From JAUSIF01 sp040901465 (GTDB lineage Bacteria > Pseudomonadota > Alphaproteobacteria > Rhizobiales > Xanthobacteraceae), in contig JBBDYN010000028.1 of NCBI GenBank assembly GCA_040901465.1, forward strand, positions 186,001 to 250,000: DNA of 64,000 nt, read 5' to 3'. Of this stretch, positions 8,199-16,689 are shown piece by piece (position 1 is the stretch's first letter; every line of letters starts with the position of its first letter). The notes under the pieces are model-generated. The model saw only the letters and a list, made by a program, of their open reading frames with translations. It was not told the DNA's origin and searched no databases. The position numbers and the translations under genes were made by a program.

Positions 8199-8315
8199 CG
8201 CGCGAAGCCGACAGTCACGCCCGTTCGTGGGGCGTCCCGGAGGACGGCTTGAATTGCCCTGGTAGACGATGGGAAGCAAAGGCCCGAACGAAGATTGAAT
8301 CGGAGCGCTGCCGCT

Positions 8316-8756
8316 CTAACCCGTGCCTCCTCCGGCATCGGCCTTGAGGCCCGCCGCTTCGATGCCGGCAATCGCGCACGCCTCGTCTTTGTCTGCCGTA
8401 TCACCCGAAATCCCGGTGGCGCCGACGATGTTCCCGTTTGCGTTGCGGATCAGGACGCCGCCCGGATTGGTCACGATGCGCCCGCCGCTGGCAGCCGCGA
8501 GCATCGTGAAGAACTGCGGCGTCTTCGCCGCGCGTTCGAACAATGCACGCGAACCGAAGCCCATCCCGAGCGCGCCCCAGGCCTTACCGAAGGCGATCTC
8601 GAAGCGAAGAATTCCGGACTTGTCCTCGCGCTTGAAGGCAACGAGGTGGCCGCCCGGATCGAGCACGGCAACCGAAAGCGGCGCGCATTGCATCTCGCGT
8701 CCGTTCTTGAGCGCGGCATCCACGATGGTGCTGGCCTGTGCGAGCGTGACGGTCAT
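8316..8756 (-). CDS. GlcG/HbpS family heme-binding-type protein (DUF336)
   Basis: A 146-residue protein of the GlcG/HbpS family: MTVTLAQASTIVDAALKNG at the start, then PLSVAVLDPGGHLVAFKRED and GGVLIRNANGNIVGATGISG are characteristic. Characterised members bind heme (HbpS), but many occur as uncharacterised proteins in catabolic clusters. No export signal is visible. The ATG at 8756, preceded by AAGGGG, fits the family better than a TTG six codons upstream. It lies 45 bp downstream of the reductase gene on the same strand, so the two are probably co-transcribed. Confidence 0.9.
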   Translation of the reverse strand: MTVTLAQASTIVDAALKNGREMQCAPLSVAVLDPGGHLVAFKREDKSGILRFEIAFGKAWGALGMGFGSRALFERAAKTPQFFTMLAAASGGRIVTNPGGVLIRNANGNIVGATGISGDTADKDEACAIAGIEAAGLKADAGGGTG

Positions 8757-8801
8757 GACGGCCCCTTGCGGCAATGTTGGCAGCTTCGGAGGGGAACGGG
8801 C

Positions 8802-9689
8802 TCAGTGGACATGGCGGCCGGACCAGTAGATCGAGAGGGCCGCTGCTTCCTTGTCGGCCAGACCCTTGCGGCCTGCCTCCTCGTAGCAGGCGAGCGCCTT
8901 CTCGACGAGCGGCAGATCGAGGCCGCGCGCCTTTCCTTCCGCGAGCATCGCCTGCACGTCTTTGAGCGCGCTGCCGAGATCGAACGTGACGGCGCCGCCG
9001 TCGCCCCCTTTCAACATGTCGGCAAGCATCGGCCCCCGGACCTTGAGGACGTTTGCACCGCCGGAGGTATCGGCGAGCAAATCTATCAAGCGATCGGGAT
9101 CGAAACCGAGCGGACGGCAAAGGGCCAACGCCTCGCCCAGCGCCTGCCAGTAGATCATCAGCGGCAGGTTGATCGTGAATTTCATCAGGGCGCCGCTGCC
9201 GACCGGCCCGCAATGCTCGAGCCGCCGGCATAGCTGCTCGAGGATCGGCTTGGCGCGAGCGGCGTCCGCCGGCTCGGCGCCGATCAAGCCGATCAGCTTG
9301 CCCTGTCGCGCCGGACCGGTCGTGCCGCCGACCGGGCATTCGACGAAGGCCGCGCCTTTGGCGACGACCTCTTTTGCCAGGGCGATTTCCGTCTCCGGCC
9401 GGACCGTGCTCATTTCAATGAAGAGTTTCCCCTTCAGGTCAGCTGAGAGAAGACCCTCAGCCCCACTGAAGACCACTTCAATCGCGGCCGCGTCCGTGAG
9501 AACGGTGACAATCGCGTCGACGCGGCTCGCGAGTTCCGCGGGAGTCGCGGCGATCGTTGCGCCCGCCTCTGCGAACGGCTTGGTCTTCTGTGGAGAGCGG
9601 TTCCACACGGTCAGTGCGTGGCCGACGTCCATCAGCCGGGCGCCAATCGCGGCACCCATCCTTCCCAATCCCGCGATCCCGACGCGCAT
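8802..9689 (-). CDS. NAD(P)-dependent 3-hydroxyisobutyrate dehydrogenase-like reductase
   Basis: A 295-residue beta-hydroxyacid dehydrogenase. The Rossmann motif GIAGLGRMGAAIG is at residues 4-16, the substrate-binding block FVECPVGGTTGPARQGKL lies around 115-132 (family DAPVSGG is PVGG here), and the catalytic lysine is K170 in GSGALMKFTINLP, where the usual K-x-x-N spacing is kept. Substrates in the family are 3-hydroxyisobutyrate, tartronate semialdehyde and similar hydroxy acids. The ATG at 9689 begins the Rossmann strand directly and has a GGGGGA upstream; the longer frame to 9893 is unsupported. It heads a two-gene unit with the HbpS-like gene and is divergent from the CocE hydrolase gene. 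Confidence 0.9.
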   Translation of the reverse strand: MRVGIAGLGRMGAAIGARLMDVGHALTVWNRSPQKTKPFAEAGATIAATPAELASRVDAIVTVLTDAAAIEVVFSGAEGLLSADLKGKLFIEMSTVRPETEIALAKEVVAKGAAFVECPVGGTTGPARQGKLIGLIGAEPADAARAKPILEQLCRRLEHCGPVGSGALMKFTINLPLMIYWQALGEALALCRPLGFDPDRLIDLLADTSGGANVLKVRGPMLADMLKGGDGGAVTFDLGSALKDVQAMLAEGKARGLDLPLVEKALACYEEAGRKGLADKEAAALSIYWSGRHVH

Positions 9690-9886
9690 TGCCGTCCCCC
9701 GTTCCGTCGCCTCGTCCGCCGATCTTCGATGCCGCCGCGCCGATCTGCAGCAAGTCGACGGAAACCGTTCACGCCGAACACGATACGGCCTTGGTTTGCG
9801 CCGGGCTCGAAGCAATGGCAGGCTTGCGGCGCCCGAGCAAACGCCGAAAGAAGTGTTAGCGGCGGGCGCCGAATTACGGGAGGACA

Positions 9887-11719
9887 ATGCCACTCGTCGA
9901 GGGGGCGCCCAAATCCGGGCCAGGGAGCGCCGGCAAATCGCATCAGCAGCGCAGCGAAGTGCGCGACGGCATGCGGATCGATTGGGACATGCCGATCCGC
10001 ATGGATGACGGCGTGGTGCTGCGGGCCGACGTGTTTCGGCCCCCCAGGGACGGGCGCTTTCCAGTCATTCTATCGTGCGGGCCGTACGCCAAGGGCCTCG
10101 CGTTTCAGGACGGCTATCCGAGCGCTTGGGAGTGCATGACGACCGACCATCCCGACATCGCCGCAGGCTCCACCAACAAATACCAAAACTGGGAGGTCGT
10201 CGACCCGGAAAAGTGGGTGCCGCACGACTATGCCTGCGTGCGGGTGGACTCCCGCGGATGCGGCTGTTCGCCCGGCTTCATCGACCCATTTTCGCCGCGC
10301 GAGACCAAGGATTTTTTCGATTGTATCGAATGGGCGGGCGTGCAGCCGTGGTCAAACGGAAAAGTCGGGCTCAACGGCATTTTTTATTACGGAATCAATC
10401 AGTGGCACGTCGCGACGCTGCAACCGCCGCACCTTGCCGCGATGTGCATTTGGGAAGGCGCGGCCGACTGGTACCGCGATATGACCCACCACGGCGGCAT
10501 TCTCTGCACTTTCTGGGAGAACTGGTTCGATATGCAGGTCAAGACCGTGCAGTACGGCGCGGGCGAGCGCGGCAAGCGGAGCCGCGTGCACGGCGAACTC
10601 GCATGCGGACCGCTCATGCTTTCGGAGGAGGAACTCGCCCGCAACCGCTGTAACTTCGGTGACGATATTCGGGCGCATCCGCTCGACGACGGTTACCACA
10701 AGGCGCGCTCGCCGGACTGGTCCAAGGTGAAGACCCCGCTGCTTTCGGCTGCTAACTGGGGCGGCCAGGGGCTGCATCTGCGCGGAAATGTCGAAGGATT
10801 TGTGCGTGCCGCGGCCAAGGAGAAGTGGCTCGAGGTGCACGGCAAGGAGCACTGGACGCACTTCTACACCGACTACGGGCGCGAGTTGCAGCTCAGGTTC
10901 TTTGATTACTTTCTGCATGGCAAGAAGAACGGTTGGGACAAGCAACCGCGCGCGCTCCTGCAGGTGCGCCATACCGACAAGTTTGTGAAACGCTCCGAAA
11001 ACGAGTGGCCGCTTAAGCGCACCAGATGGACGAAATTCTATCTGGATCCATCGAGTGGCGCGCTTTCCGCAAAGCGCACGGCGAGAAAATCATCGAACAG
11101 TTTCGACGCCATGGGTGACGGCGTCACGTTTCTCACCCCGCCGCTCGCGGCGGCAACCGAGATTACCGGGCCGTCGGCTGTCAAGCTCTTTGTCTCATCA
11201 TCGACCGTCGATGCCGACCTGTTCGTCGTGCTGCGCGTGCTTGGACCCGACCTCAAGGAGGTCGTGTTTCAAGGCGCCGTCGATCCACATGCGCCGGTCG
11301 GCCAAGGCTGGGCTCGCGCTTCGCACCGCAAGCTCGACAGGAAACTGTCTACCCGTTACCGCCCGTATCACACGCATGACCAGAAGCAGCCGCTCAGGCC
11401 TGGGCAGGTGGTCGAGGTCGATGTTGAAATCTGGCCGACTTCGATCGTAGTGCCCGCCGGGTATCGGGTAGCTCTGACGATCCGCGGCAAGGATTATGTC
11501 TATCCCGGACCGAGCGGCGGAAAGCTTTCCAATTTCAAGAATGAACTCACCGGCTGCGGCCCATTCCTGCACGATGATCCGCAGAACAGACCAGCTGGTT
11601 TCGCCGATACCACTACCATGCTGCATTTCGGCGGCCGGCAGGAGCCGTTTCTGTTGCTGCCCGTGATTCCGGCGGCGAAGTCCGGTGCGGCGCACAAGAA
11701 ACGATTGCGGCGCAATTAG
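9887..11719 (+). CDS. CocE/NonD family hydrolase with substituted catalytic serine
   Basis: A 610-residue protein with the alpha/beta-hydrolase domain (about residues 35-360) and the C-terminal jelly-roll domain of the CocE/NonD/X-Pro dipeptidyl-peptidase class (about 370-600, including DADLFVVLRV and GYRVALTIRGKDY). MPIRMDDGVVLRADVFRP near residue 35 is typical. The nucleophile elbow, normally G-x-S-Y-x-G or GISYYAINQW in close relatives, reads GLNGIFYYGINQW: the serine position is F166 (codon TTT at 10382-10384). HWTHFYTDYGRELQLRFFDY is well conserved. Either the protein is not a classical serine hydrolase or a substitution or sequencing error has occurred. A GGAGG precedes the ATG. It is divergent from the reductase gene and stands just upstream of the ABC transporter operon. 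Confidence 0.88.
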   Translation: MPLVEGAPKSGPGSAGKSHQQRSEVRDGMRIDWDMPIRMDDGVVLRADVFRPPRDGRFPVILSCGPYAKGLAFQDGYPSAWECMTTDHPDIAAGSTNKYQNWEVVDPEKWVPHDYACVRVDSRGCGCSPGFIDPFSPRETKDFFDCIEWAGVQPWSNGKVGLNGIFYYGINQWHVATLQPPHLAAMCIWEGAADWYRDMTHHGGILCTFWENWFDMQVKTVQYGAGERGKRSRVHGELACGPLMLSEEELARNRCNFGDDIRAHPLDDGYHKARSPDWSKVKTPLLSAANWGGQGLHLRGNVEGFVRAAAKEKWLEVHGKEHWTHFYTDYGRELQLRFFDYFLHGKKNGWDKQPRALLQVRHTDKFVKRSENEWPLKRTRWTKFYLDPSSGALSAKRTARKSSNSFDAMGDGVTFLTPPLAAATEITGPSAVKLFVSSSTVDADLFVVLRVLGPDLKEVVFQGAVDPHAPVGQGWARASHRKLDRKLSTRYRPYHTHDQKQPLRPGQVVEVDVEIWPTSIVVPAGYRVALTIRGKDYVYPGPSGGKLSNFKNELTGCGPFLHDDPQNRPAGFADTTTMLHFGGRQEPFLLLPVIPAAKSGAAHKKRLRRN

Positions 11720-11865
11720 CCGGCAGCAGACGGGAGTCGGTCAATGCTAGTCGGGCGGTTGAATTACATTGCAAATGTTCGAAAGTTTCATCCGGGTGGT
11801 GCAGGTGGGCCCCATCCTACGCTAAGCTAGACTTACCATCCCGGAGAAATGGGGGATCAACGGGA

Positions 11866-12726
11866 ATGGACGCGAATTTCTGGCTGATTCAGATTTTCAA
11901 TGGCGTCTCCTATGGTGCCCTCCTTTTTCTGGTGGGCAGCGGCCTATCGCTGATTTTCGGCGTCATGCGGATCGTCAATCTCGCGCACGGCTCCTACTTC
12001 CTCTTGGGCGGCTACGTCGCGTTGACGGTGATCTGGACCACGGGATCGTGGGCGCTCGCGATTCCGGTCGCGGCATTGTCGATCGCGGTTCTCGGCATTG
12101 CGATGGAGCGAATTTTCCTGCGCCCGCTGGGATTCGATCCGCTCCGGCAAGTGTTGCTGACCGTTGGCTTCGCATTTCTGTTTCAGCAAGCCGCCCTCGA
12201 TATTTGGGGCGGCGACAACATGGACATCTTCCCGCCCGCGGGTCTCACGAAAAGCATCGTGGTGGGCGGGCTCTATCTGCCGGGCTACCGAATTTTCATG
12301 ATCGCCATGGCGGCGGTGATTGGTTTGACCCTTTGGCTCGTCATGGAGAAGACGCGCATGGGCGCCGCCGTTCGCGCGACGGTCGACGACGCACAAATGG
12401 CGCGCGGCGTCGGGATCGATACGTCTCGAATATCCACGTTCATCTTTGCGTTGGGGGCGTTTCTGGCGGCGCTCGGCGGAGTCATCGGAGGCGCCTTTCT
12501 CGGCGTCTATCCAGGACTGGACTTTCAAATTCTGCCGATTGCGTTTGCGGTGGTGATCATCGGGGGGATGGGAAGCCTGGTCGGTGCGGCGGTCGGAAGC
12601 CTGCTGGTCGGACTCGCCGACAATTTCGGCAAGGCGCTGTTTCCGGAGATTTCCTATTTCACCCTTTACGCACCGATGGTGCTGATCCTGGCGGTGAAGC
12701 CGACGGGTCTGTTCGGGCGGGAGTAA
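11866..12726 (+). CDS. livH: Branched-chain amino acid-type ABC transporter permease (LivH family)
   Basis: A 286-residue polytopic inner-membrane protein with about eight hydrophobic segments. LIFGVMRIVNLAHGSYFLLGGY (residues 28-49) and the cytoplasmic-loop segment GAAVRATVDDAQMARGVGID near 167-186 are LivH signatures. It is the first gene of a five-gene importer operon (permease, permease, binding protein, two ATPases), all on +. Liv-type importers carry branched-chain amino acids but also amides, urea and aromatic acids; the substrate here is not determined. It starts 146 bp after the hydrolase gene, so a promoter probably lies in that gap. Confidence 0.92.
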   Translation: MDANFWLIQIFNGVSYGALLFLVGSGLSLIFGVMRIVNLAHGSYFLLGGYVALTVIWTTGSWALAIPVAALSIAVLGIAMERIFLRPLGFDPLRQVLLTVGFAFLFQQAALDIWGGDNMDIFPPAGLTKSIVVGGLYLPGYRIFMIAMAAVIGLTLWLVMEKTRMGAAVRATVDDAQMARGVGIDTSRISTFIFALGAFLAALGGVIGGAFLGVYPGLDFQILPIAFAVVIIGGMGSLVGAAVGSLLVGLADNFGKALFPEISYFTLYAPMVLILAVKPTGLFGRE

Positions 12727-12730
12727 GCGA

Positions 12731-13726
12731 GTGGCCGCGGCCGACTGGTTCAAGATTGCTGCGGTTGCCGGGGTATTGCTGGCCCTCGCGATAGCGATTC
12801 CGCACGCTGGTCCGTTCGTAATTCTTTTGGTTACGCGAGCATTGGTGTTCGCCATCCTCGCGATGAGCTTGGATTTATTGCTCGGGTTTACCGGGCTCCC
12901 GTCGCTCGGGCAGGCAGCGTATCTGGGCGTCGGCGCATACCTGACCGCAATTCTGGCCACCCGGTATCAAATCGGTCTTGGGTTGGATTTCTGGCTGGTA
13001 GTGCTCCTCGGCATCGCGTTCGGAGCCGCCACGGCCGCCATTTTCGGACTGTTCGCCATCCGCGCGGCCGGCGTTTATTTCCTGATGATCACGCTGGCGC
13101 TCGGCCAATGCGTCTGGGGCCTCGCGTATCGTTGGAATTCGCTGACCGGTGGCGACAACGGGATCAATTTGCCCGCCAGACCTGAATTCGGAATTCAGCT
13201 CGCAAACGACGTCACATTCTTTTACGTCGTTTTAGGGTTCTTCGTCGCGTCGCTGCTCGCGCTTTACATTTTGATCAAATCACCGTTCGGGCGAAGCCTG
13301 GAGGGGATCCGAGAGCGCGAAATCCGGATGCAAATCTTGGGCTACAATACGTGGCTGCACAAATACATCGCGTTCGTTGTTGCAGGCGGGTTTGGCGGAC
13401 TCGCGGGTGTGCTCTGGGCGCACGCGAACCGGATCGTCAGTCCGGAAGACGTGGTCTTGACCACTTCGGTCGACGCACTCTTGATGGTCGTGCTGGGAGG
13501 CTCGGGTACGTTGGTGGGCGGTGCCATCGGCGCTGGTGTCGTCGTCCTCTTGCGCGAGTATCTCAGCACAATAGTCCCATGGTGGCAGTACGCTTTGGGC
13601 GGTGTTTACGTGCTGGCAATTCTTTATCTTCCGGGCGGTCTGTTGAGCATTCCAACACTAATTCGCCAATGGCGAGCGCCAGCGGCCGACCCGGCAACAA
13701 GCAAGAAACTGGCATCCGCAACATAA
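12731..13726 (+). CDS. livM: Branched-chain amino acid-type ABC transporter permease (LivM family)
   Basis: A 331-residue membrane protein with roughly nine to ten hydrophobic segments, LivM type: SLDLLLGFTGLPSLGQAAYL around residues 44-63 and FGRSLEGIREREIRMQILGY around 186-205 are the typical motifs. The start is GTG, only 4 bp after livH, consistent with tight operon organisation. It forms the heteromeric membrane channel with LivH and is energised by the two ATPases downstream. Confidence 0.92.
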   Translation: MAAADWFKIAAVAGVLLALAIAIPHAGPFVILLVTRALVFAILAMSLDLLLGFTGLPSLGQAAYLGVGAYLTAILATRYQIGLGLDFWLVVLLGIAFGAATAAIFGLFAIRAAGVYFLMITLALGQCVWGLAYRWNSLTGGDNGINLPARPEFGIQLANDVTFFYVVLGFFVASLLALYILIKSPFGRSLEGIREREIRMQILGYNTWLHKYIAFVVAGGFGGLAGVLWAHANRIVSPEDVVLTTSVDALLMVVLGGSGTLVGGAIGAGVVVLLREYLSTIVPWWQYALGGVYVLAILYLPGGLLSIPTLIRQWRAPAADPATSKKLASAT

Positions 13727-13745
13727 TGAAACGGGAGGAAAGGCC

Positions 13746-15032
13746 ATGATCGACAATGAAGCGAGCGCCATGACGAGCAGCGTGGCGAGAAAGTTCCGTT
13801 TGACGTTGATGGGAGCGTGTCTCGCGTTCGCCGCGAGCCTGGCGCCGGGCGCGGATGCGGAGGAACTGCGCATCGGATTCTTGGCGCCGATGACCGGAAT
13901 CTTCGCCCAAGTCGGCAAGGACATGAATAACGGCTTCGAAATGTATCTCGACGAAGTCAAAGGCGACTTCGCCGGGGCCAAGGTGACGTTCATTCTCGAG
14001 GACGAGCAGGCGAAGCCGCCGGTCAGCGTTTTGAAGGCCGAAAAGCTGATCCGCCAAGACAAGGTGCATATGTTCATCGGCGGTCTATTGGCTTCAACCG
14101 GCTACGCACTCGCACCGATCAGTACGCGCGAGAAGGTCGTCTACATTCCGTCCATTCCGGCCGCCGACGACCTGACGCAGCGCGATGCCGCCAAGTACCC
14201 CTATCTGATCCGGACCAGCTGGACGAGTTCGCAGCCCCACCACCCGATGGGACAGTGGGCCTGCGATCAAGGATACAAGCAAATCGTGACGGTGGGCGCC
14301 GATTATGCATTCGGCTACGAGGTGGTCGGCGGATTCCAGAAAGTATTCGAAGATTGCGGCGGCAAGGTCATCCAAAAGATTTGGCCACCGCTCGGGACCA
14401 TCGACTTCGGACCCTTCATTCCAACCATCAATAAGGACGCGGACGCGATCTTTTCGCTCATGGTTGGACCGATGGCGCTCCAGTTCCCCAAGCAGCTGGC
14501 GGCCGCCGGCATCAAGAAGCCCATCATTGGCGGCGGCACGAGTTATGACGAGTTCGTGTTGCCCTCGATGGGCGACGAGGTCCTCGGCCACGTGTCAGCG
14601 CTGCAATATAGTGCGGCGTTGGAAACGCCAAGGAATGCCGCGTTCGTGAAAAAATACCGCGATAAGTACGGCAAGGTGCCGTCGTATTATTCGGAGAGCA
14701 ATTACACGACCGCGCAGATGATCCACGAGGTCATGAAGAAGACCGGCGGCAAGTGGCCGGGCCCCGAGGAGTTCGTCAAGATGCTCGCGTCGCTCAAGAT
14801 CGAGGCCGTGCGCGGTCCGGTCGAGTTCGACGACCTGCGGAACCCGATTCACAACATCTACATAAAAAAAGTCGAGAAGAAGAAATTGTTCGGGTACGAC
14901 AAGGAAGAACTCTGGAACACGGTGATCAAGACCTATCCGAAGGTGAGTCAGTTCTGGACCTACAAAAAGGAAGAATTCCTCAAGCAGCCGGTCTATAGCC
15001 GGGACTTCCCGCCGTGTAAGAACTGCAAGTAG
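13746..15032 (+). CDS. Periplasmic binding protein of the first Liv-type ABC importer
   Basis: A 428-residue type-I periplasmic binding protein. A signal peptide covers roughly residues 1-38 (basic RKFRL, hydrophobic core LMGACLAFAASLAPG, cleavage near ADAEE). The mature protein starts ELRIGFLAPMTGIFAQVGKD, typical for the Leu/Ile/Val-binding superfamily. SWTSSQPHHPMGQWACDQGY resembles binding proteins for amide or aromatic ligands rather than LivJ itself, but the ligand is not predictable. The C-terminus PPCKNCK has two cysteines. It sits between the permease and ATPase genes; a GC hairpin at 15046-15070 follows the stop. Confidence 0.9.
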   Translation: MIDNEASAMTSSVARKFRLTLMGACLAFAASLAPGADAEELRIGFLAPMTGIFAQVGKDMNNGFEMYLDEVKGDFAGAKVTFILEDEQAKPPVSVLKAEKLIRQDKVHMFIGGLLASTGYALAPISTREKVVYIPSIPAADDLTQRDAAKYPYLIRTSWTSSQPHHPMGQWACDQGYKQIVTVGADYAFGYEVVGGFQKVFEDCGGKVIQKIWPPLGTIDFGPFIPTINKDADAIFSLMVGPMALQFPKQLAAAGIKKPIIGGGTSYDEFVLPSMGDEVLGHVSALQYSAALETPRNAAFVKKYRDKYGKVPSYYSESNYTTAQMIHEVMKKTGGKWPGPEEFVKMLASLKIEAVRGPVEFDDLRNPIHNIYIKKVEKKKLFGYDKEELWNTVIKTYPKVSQFWTYKKEEFLKQPVYSRDFPPCKNCK

Positions 15033-15045
15033 CGATGCGAACGAT

Positions 15046-15070
15046 GCCGGGCTCTGCGAACGGCCCCGGC
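15046..15070. promoter_or_regulatory. Intra-operon hairpin after the binding-protein gene
   Basis: GCCGGG and CCCGGC can pair around a 13-nt loop, 13 nt after the stop of the binding-protein gene and 41 nt before the first ATPase gene, without a following T-run. Such hairpins often stabilise the binding-protein mRNA or reduce read-through into the ATPase genes. Confidence 0.45.
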
Positions 15071-15111
15071 TATTTCGCTTTGGCAATGGCGAGATCGAGA
15101 GCGGGGCCAGA

Positions 15112-15864
15112 ATGAGCGGCGCGGAGCCCGTCCTTGAACTGAAAAGCCTGTGCAAGAGCTTTGGCGGGCTTCACGCGGTTCGTGACGTCAGCCTGAGAAT
15201 TTTTCCCGGCGATCGGAAGGCCATCATTGGCCCGAACGGCGCCGGGAAGACCACGCTGTTCAACGTCATTACCGGCATCCTGCCCGCGACCACGGGCCGG
15301 ATCCTTCTGTTCGGCAAGGACGTCACCGGCTGGCCGTCGCATCGGCGAGCGGCGTTGGGAATGGCGCGAACCTTTCAAATCACCAGCTTGTTTCCAAAGC
15401 TGACGGTTCTGGACAACGTGCTTCTCGCAATCAAAGGCGTGCGCAGGTCGAAATTCGTCGCGTGGCGGCTTCTCTCCTCATATCGCGACGTTTACGAAAA
15501 GGCCGAGCATCTCCTCGAACAGGCCAGTTTCCTGGACCGCAAGGACGTCGAAGTTCGCAATCTCTCGCACGGCGAGCAGCGCCAACTGGAGATTGTTCTT
15601 GGCCTGGCCAGCGATCCGAAGCTCTTGCTCCTGGACGAGCCGGCGGCCGGTTTGGCGTCGGGTGAGTCGTCCGAAATGGTAAAGTTTCTCACGCGGCTCG
15701 ATCCAAAGCTCGCGATTCTCTTGATCGAGCACGACATGGATGTGGTGTTCGACGTTGCCGCGCGCATTTCGGTCTTGAACTTCGGCGAAGTGCTGGAGGA
15801 AGGACCCACCGATCAAATTCGCCGAAGTGAGAAAGTGCAGCAGATTTACCTGGGCACCGGCTAA
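15112..15864 (+). CDS. livG: ABC transporter ATP-binding protein (LivG family)
   Basis: A 250-residue ABC ATPase. Walker A GPNGAGKT is at residues 40-47, the signature LSHGEQRQLE near 150, Walker B LLLLDEPAAGL near 170, and the switch histidine in LLIEHDMDVVFDVA near 205. All catalytic elements are intact. It energises the LivH/LivM channel together with LivF, which starts 3 bp after its stop. Confidence 0.93.
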   Translation: MSGAEPVLELKSLCKSFGGLHAVRDVSLRIFPGDRKAIIGPNGAGKTTLFNVITGILPATTGRILLFGKDVTGWPSHRRAALGMARTFQITSLFPKLTVLDNVLLAIKGVRRSKFVAWRLLSSYRDVYEKAEHLLEQASFLDRKDVEVRNLSHGEQRQLEIVLGLASDPKLLLLDEPAAGLASGESSEMVKFLTRLDPKLAILLIEHDMDVVFDVAARISVLNFGEVLEEGPTDQIRRSEKVQQIYLGTG

Positions 15865-15867
15865 ATT

Positions 15868-16569
15868 ATGGCGATACTCGAAGTCAAAGACATTCACACC
15901 TACTACGGCGACGCCTACGTCCTCCAAGGGCTGTCGCTGACGCTCGATCAGGGACAGATCCTCGGACTGCTCGGGCGCAACGGCGTGGGCAAGACCACGC
16001 TCGTGAATTCGATCGTCGGCTTCAACCCGCCGCGTCGAGGCAAGATTGTGTTCAAGGGAGCGGACATCACGCAGATCTCTTCGTTCGAGACCATTCGCCG
16101 CGGGATGGGACTTGTCCCGCAGGGTCGGCGCGTATTTCCCTCATTGAGCGTCGAAGAAAACCTAATGGTGGCCGAGCGGGCGACGGAGCGTCACAATTGG
16201 AGTTTGCAGCGCGTCTACTCGTTGTTTCCGCGCCTGAAGGAACGTCGCGGCCAGCGCGCAAAGACGCTATCGGGGGGCGAGCAGCAGATGCTTGCCATCG
16301 GCCGCGGACTGATGACCAACCCTGATTGCCTGATCATGGATGAGCCCTCGGAAGGGCTCGCGCCGATCATCATTCAGGGCGTGTGGGAAGCAATCGGGAA
16401 GCTGAAGGAGGAAGGACTGTCGATCCTGCTGGTCGAGCAGAACGCCTCGCTGGCGCTCAAGCTCGTCGATTACGTGCATGTCATGAGCAAAGGCCAAGTG
16501 GTCTATTCCGCGCCTCCCGAGGAATTGTGGGCGAACGAAAAGGTGAAGTCGAGCTACCTGGGCATCTGA
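15868..16569 (+). CDS. livF: ABC transporter ATP-binding protein (LivF family)
   Basis: A 233-residue ABC ATPase of the LivF type: HTYYGDAYVLQGLSLTL at the N-terminus, Walker A GRNGVGKT at 36-43, GMGLVPQGRRVFPSLSVEEN at the Q-loop region, signature LSGGEQQML and Walker B CLIMDEPSEGLAP. Last gene of the operon. No second LivF exists in the neighbouring convergent Liv-type operon, so this protein might also serve that one, which is inference only. A weak terminator-like hairpin follows at 16601-16618. Confidence 0.93.
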   Translation: MAILEVKDIHTYYGDAYVLQGLSLTLDQGQILGLLGRNGVGKTTLVNSIVGFNPPRRGKIVFKGADITQISSFETIRRGMGLVPQGRRVFPSLSVEENLMVAERATERHNWSLQRVYSLFPRLKERRGQRAKTLSGGEQQMLAIGRGLMTNPDCLIMDEPSEGLAPIIIQGVWEAIGKLKEEGLSILLVEQNASLALKLVDYVHVMSKGQVVYSAPPEELWANEKVKSSYLGI

Positions 16570-16600
16570 CGCGATCGGTCATTTTGACGGCGTCGCCGAG

Positions 16601-16618
16601 ACTCCAATAGGGGAGTTT
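16601..16618 (+). terminator. Weak candidate terminator after livF
   Basis: ACTCC (16601-16605) and GGAGT (16612-16616) can pair around a 6-nt loop, followed by a short T-rich tract, between the two convergent transporter operons. The stem is short, so the call is tentative. Confidence 0.3.
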
Positions 16619-16689
16619 GTCTGCACAGAGAACGGACCACCCGCAAGCTTGGCGACGATGGAGGCCGGGGGTTTAACGTCCGCGCATGC

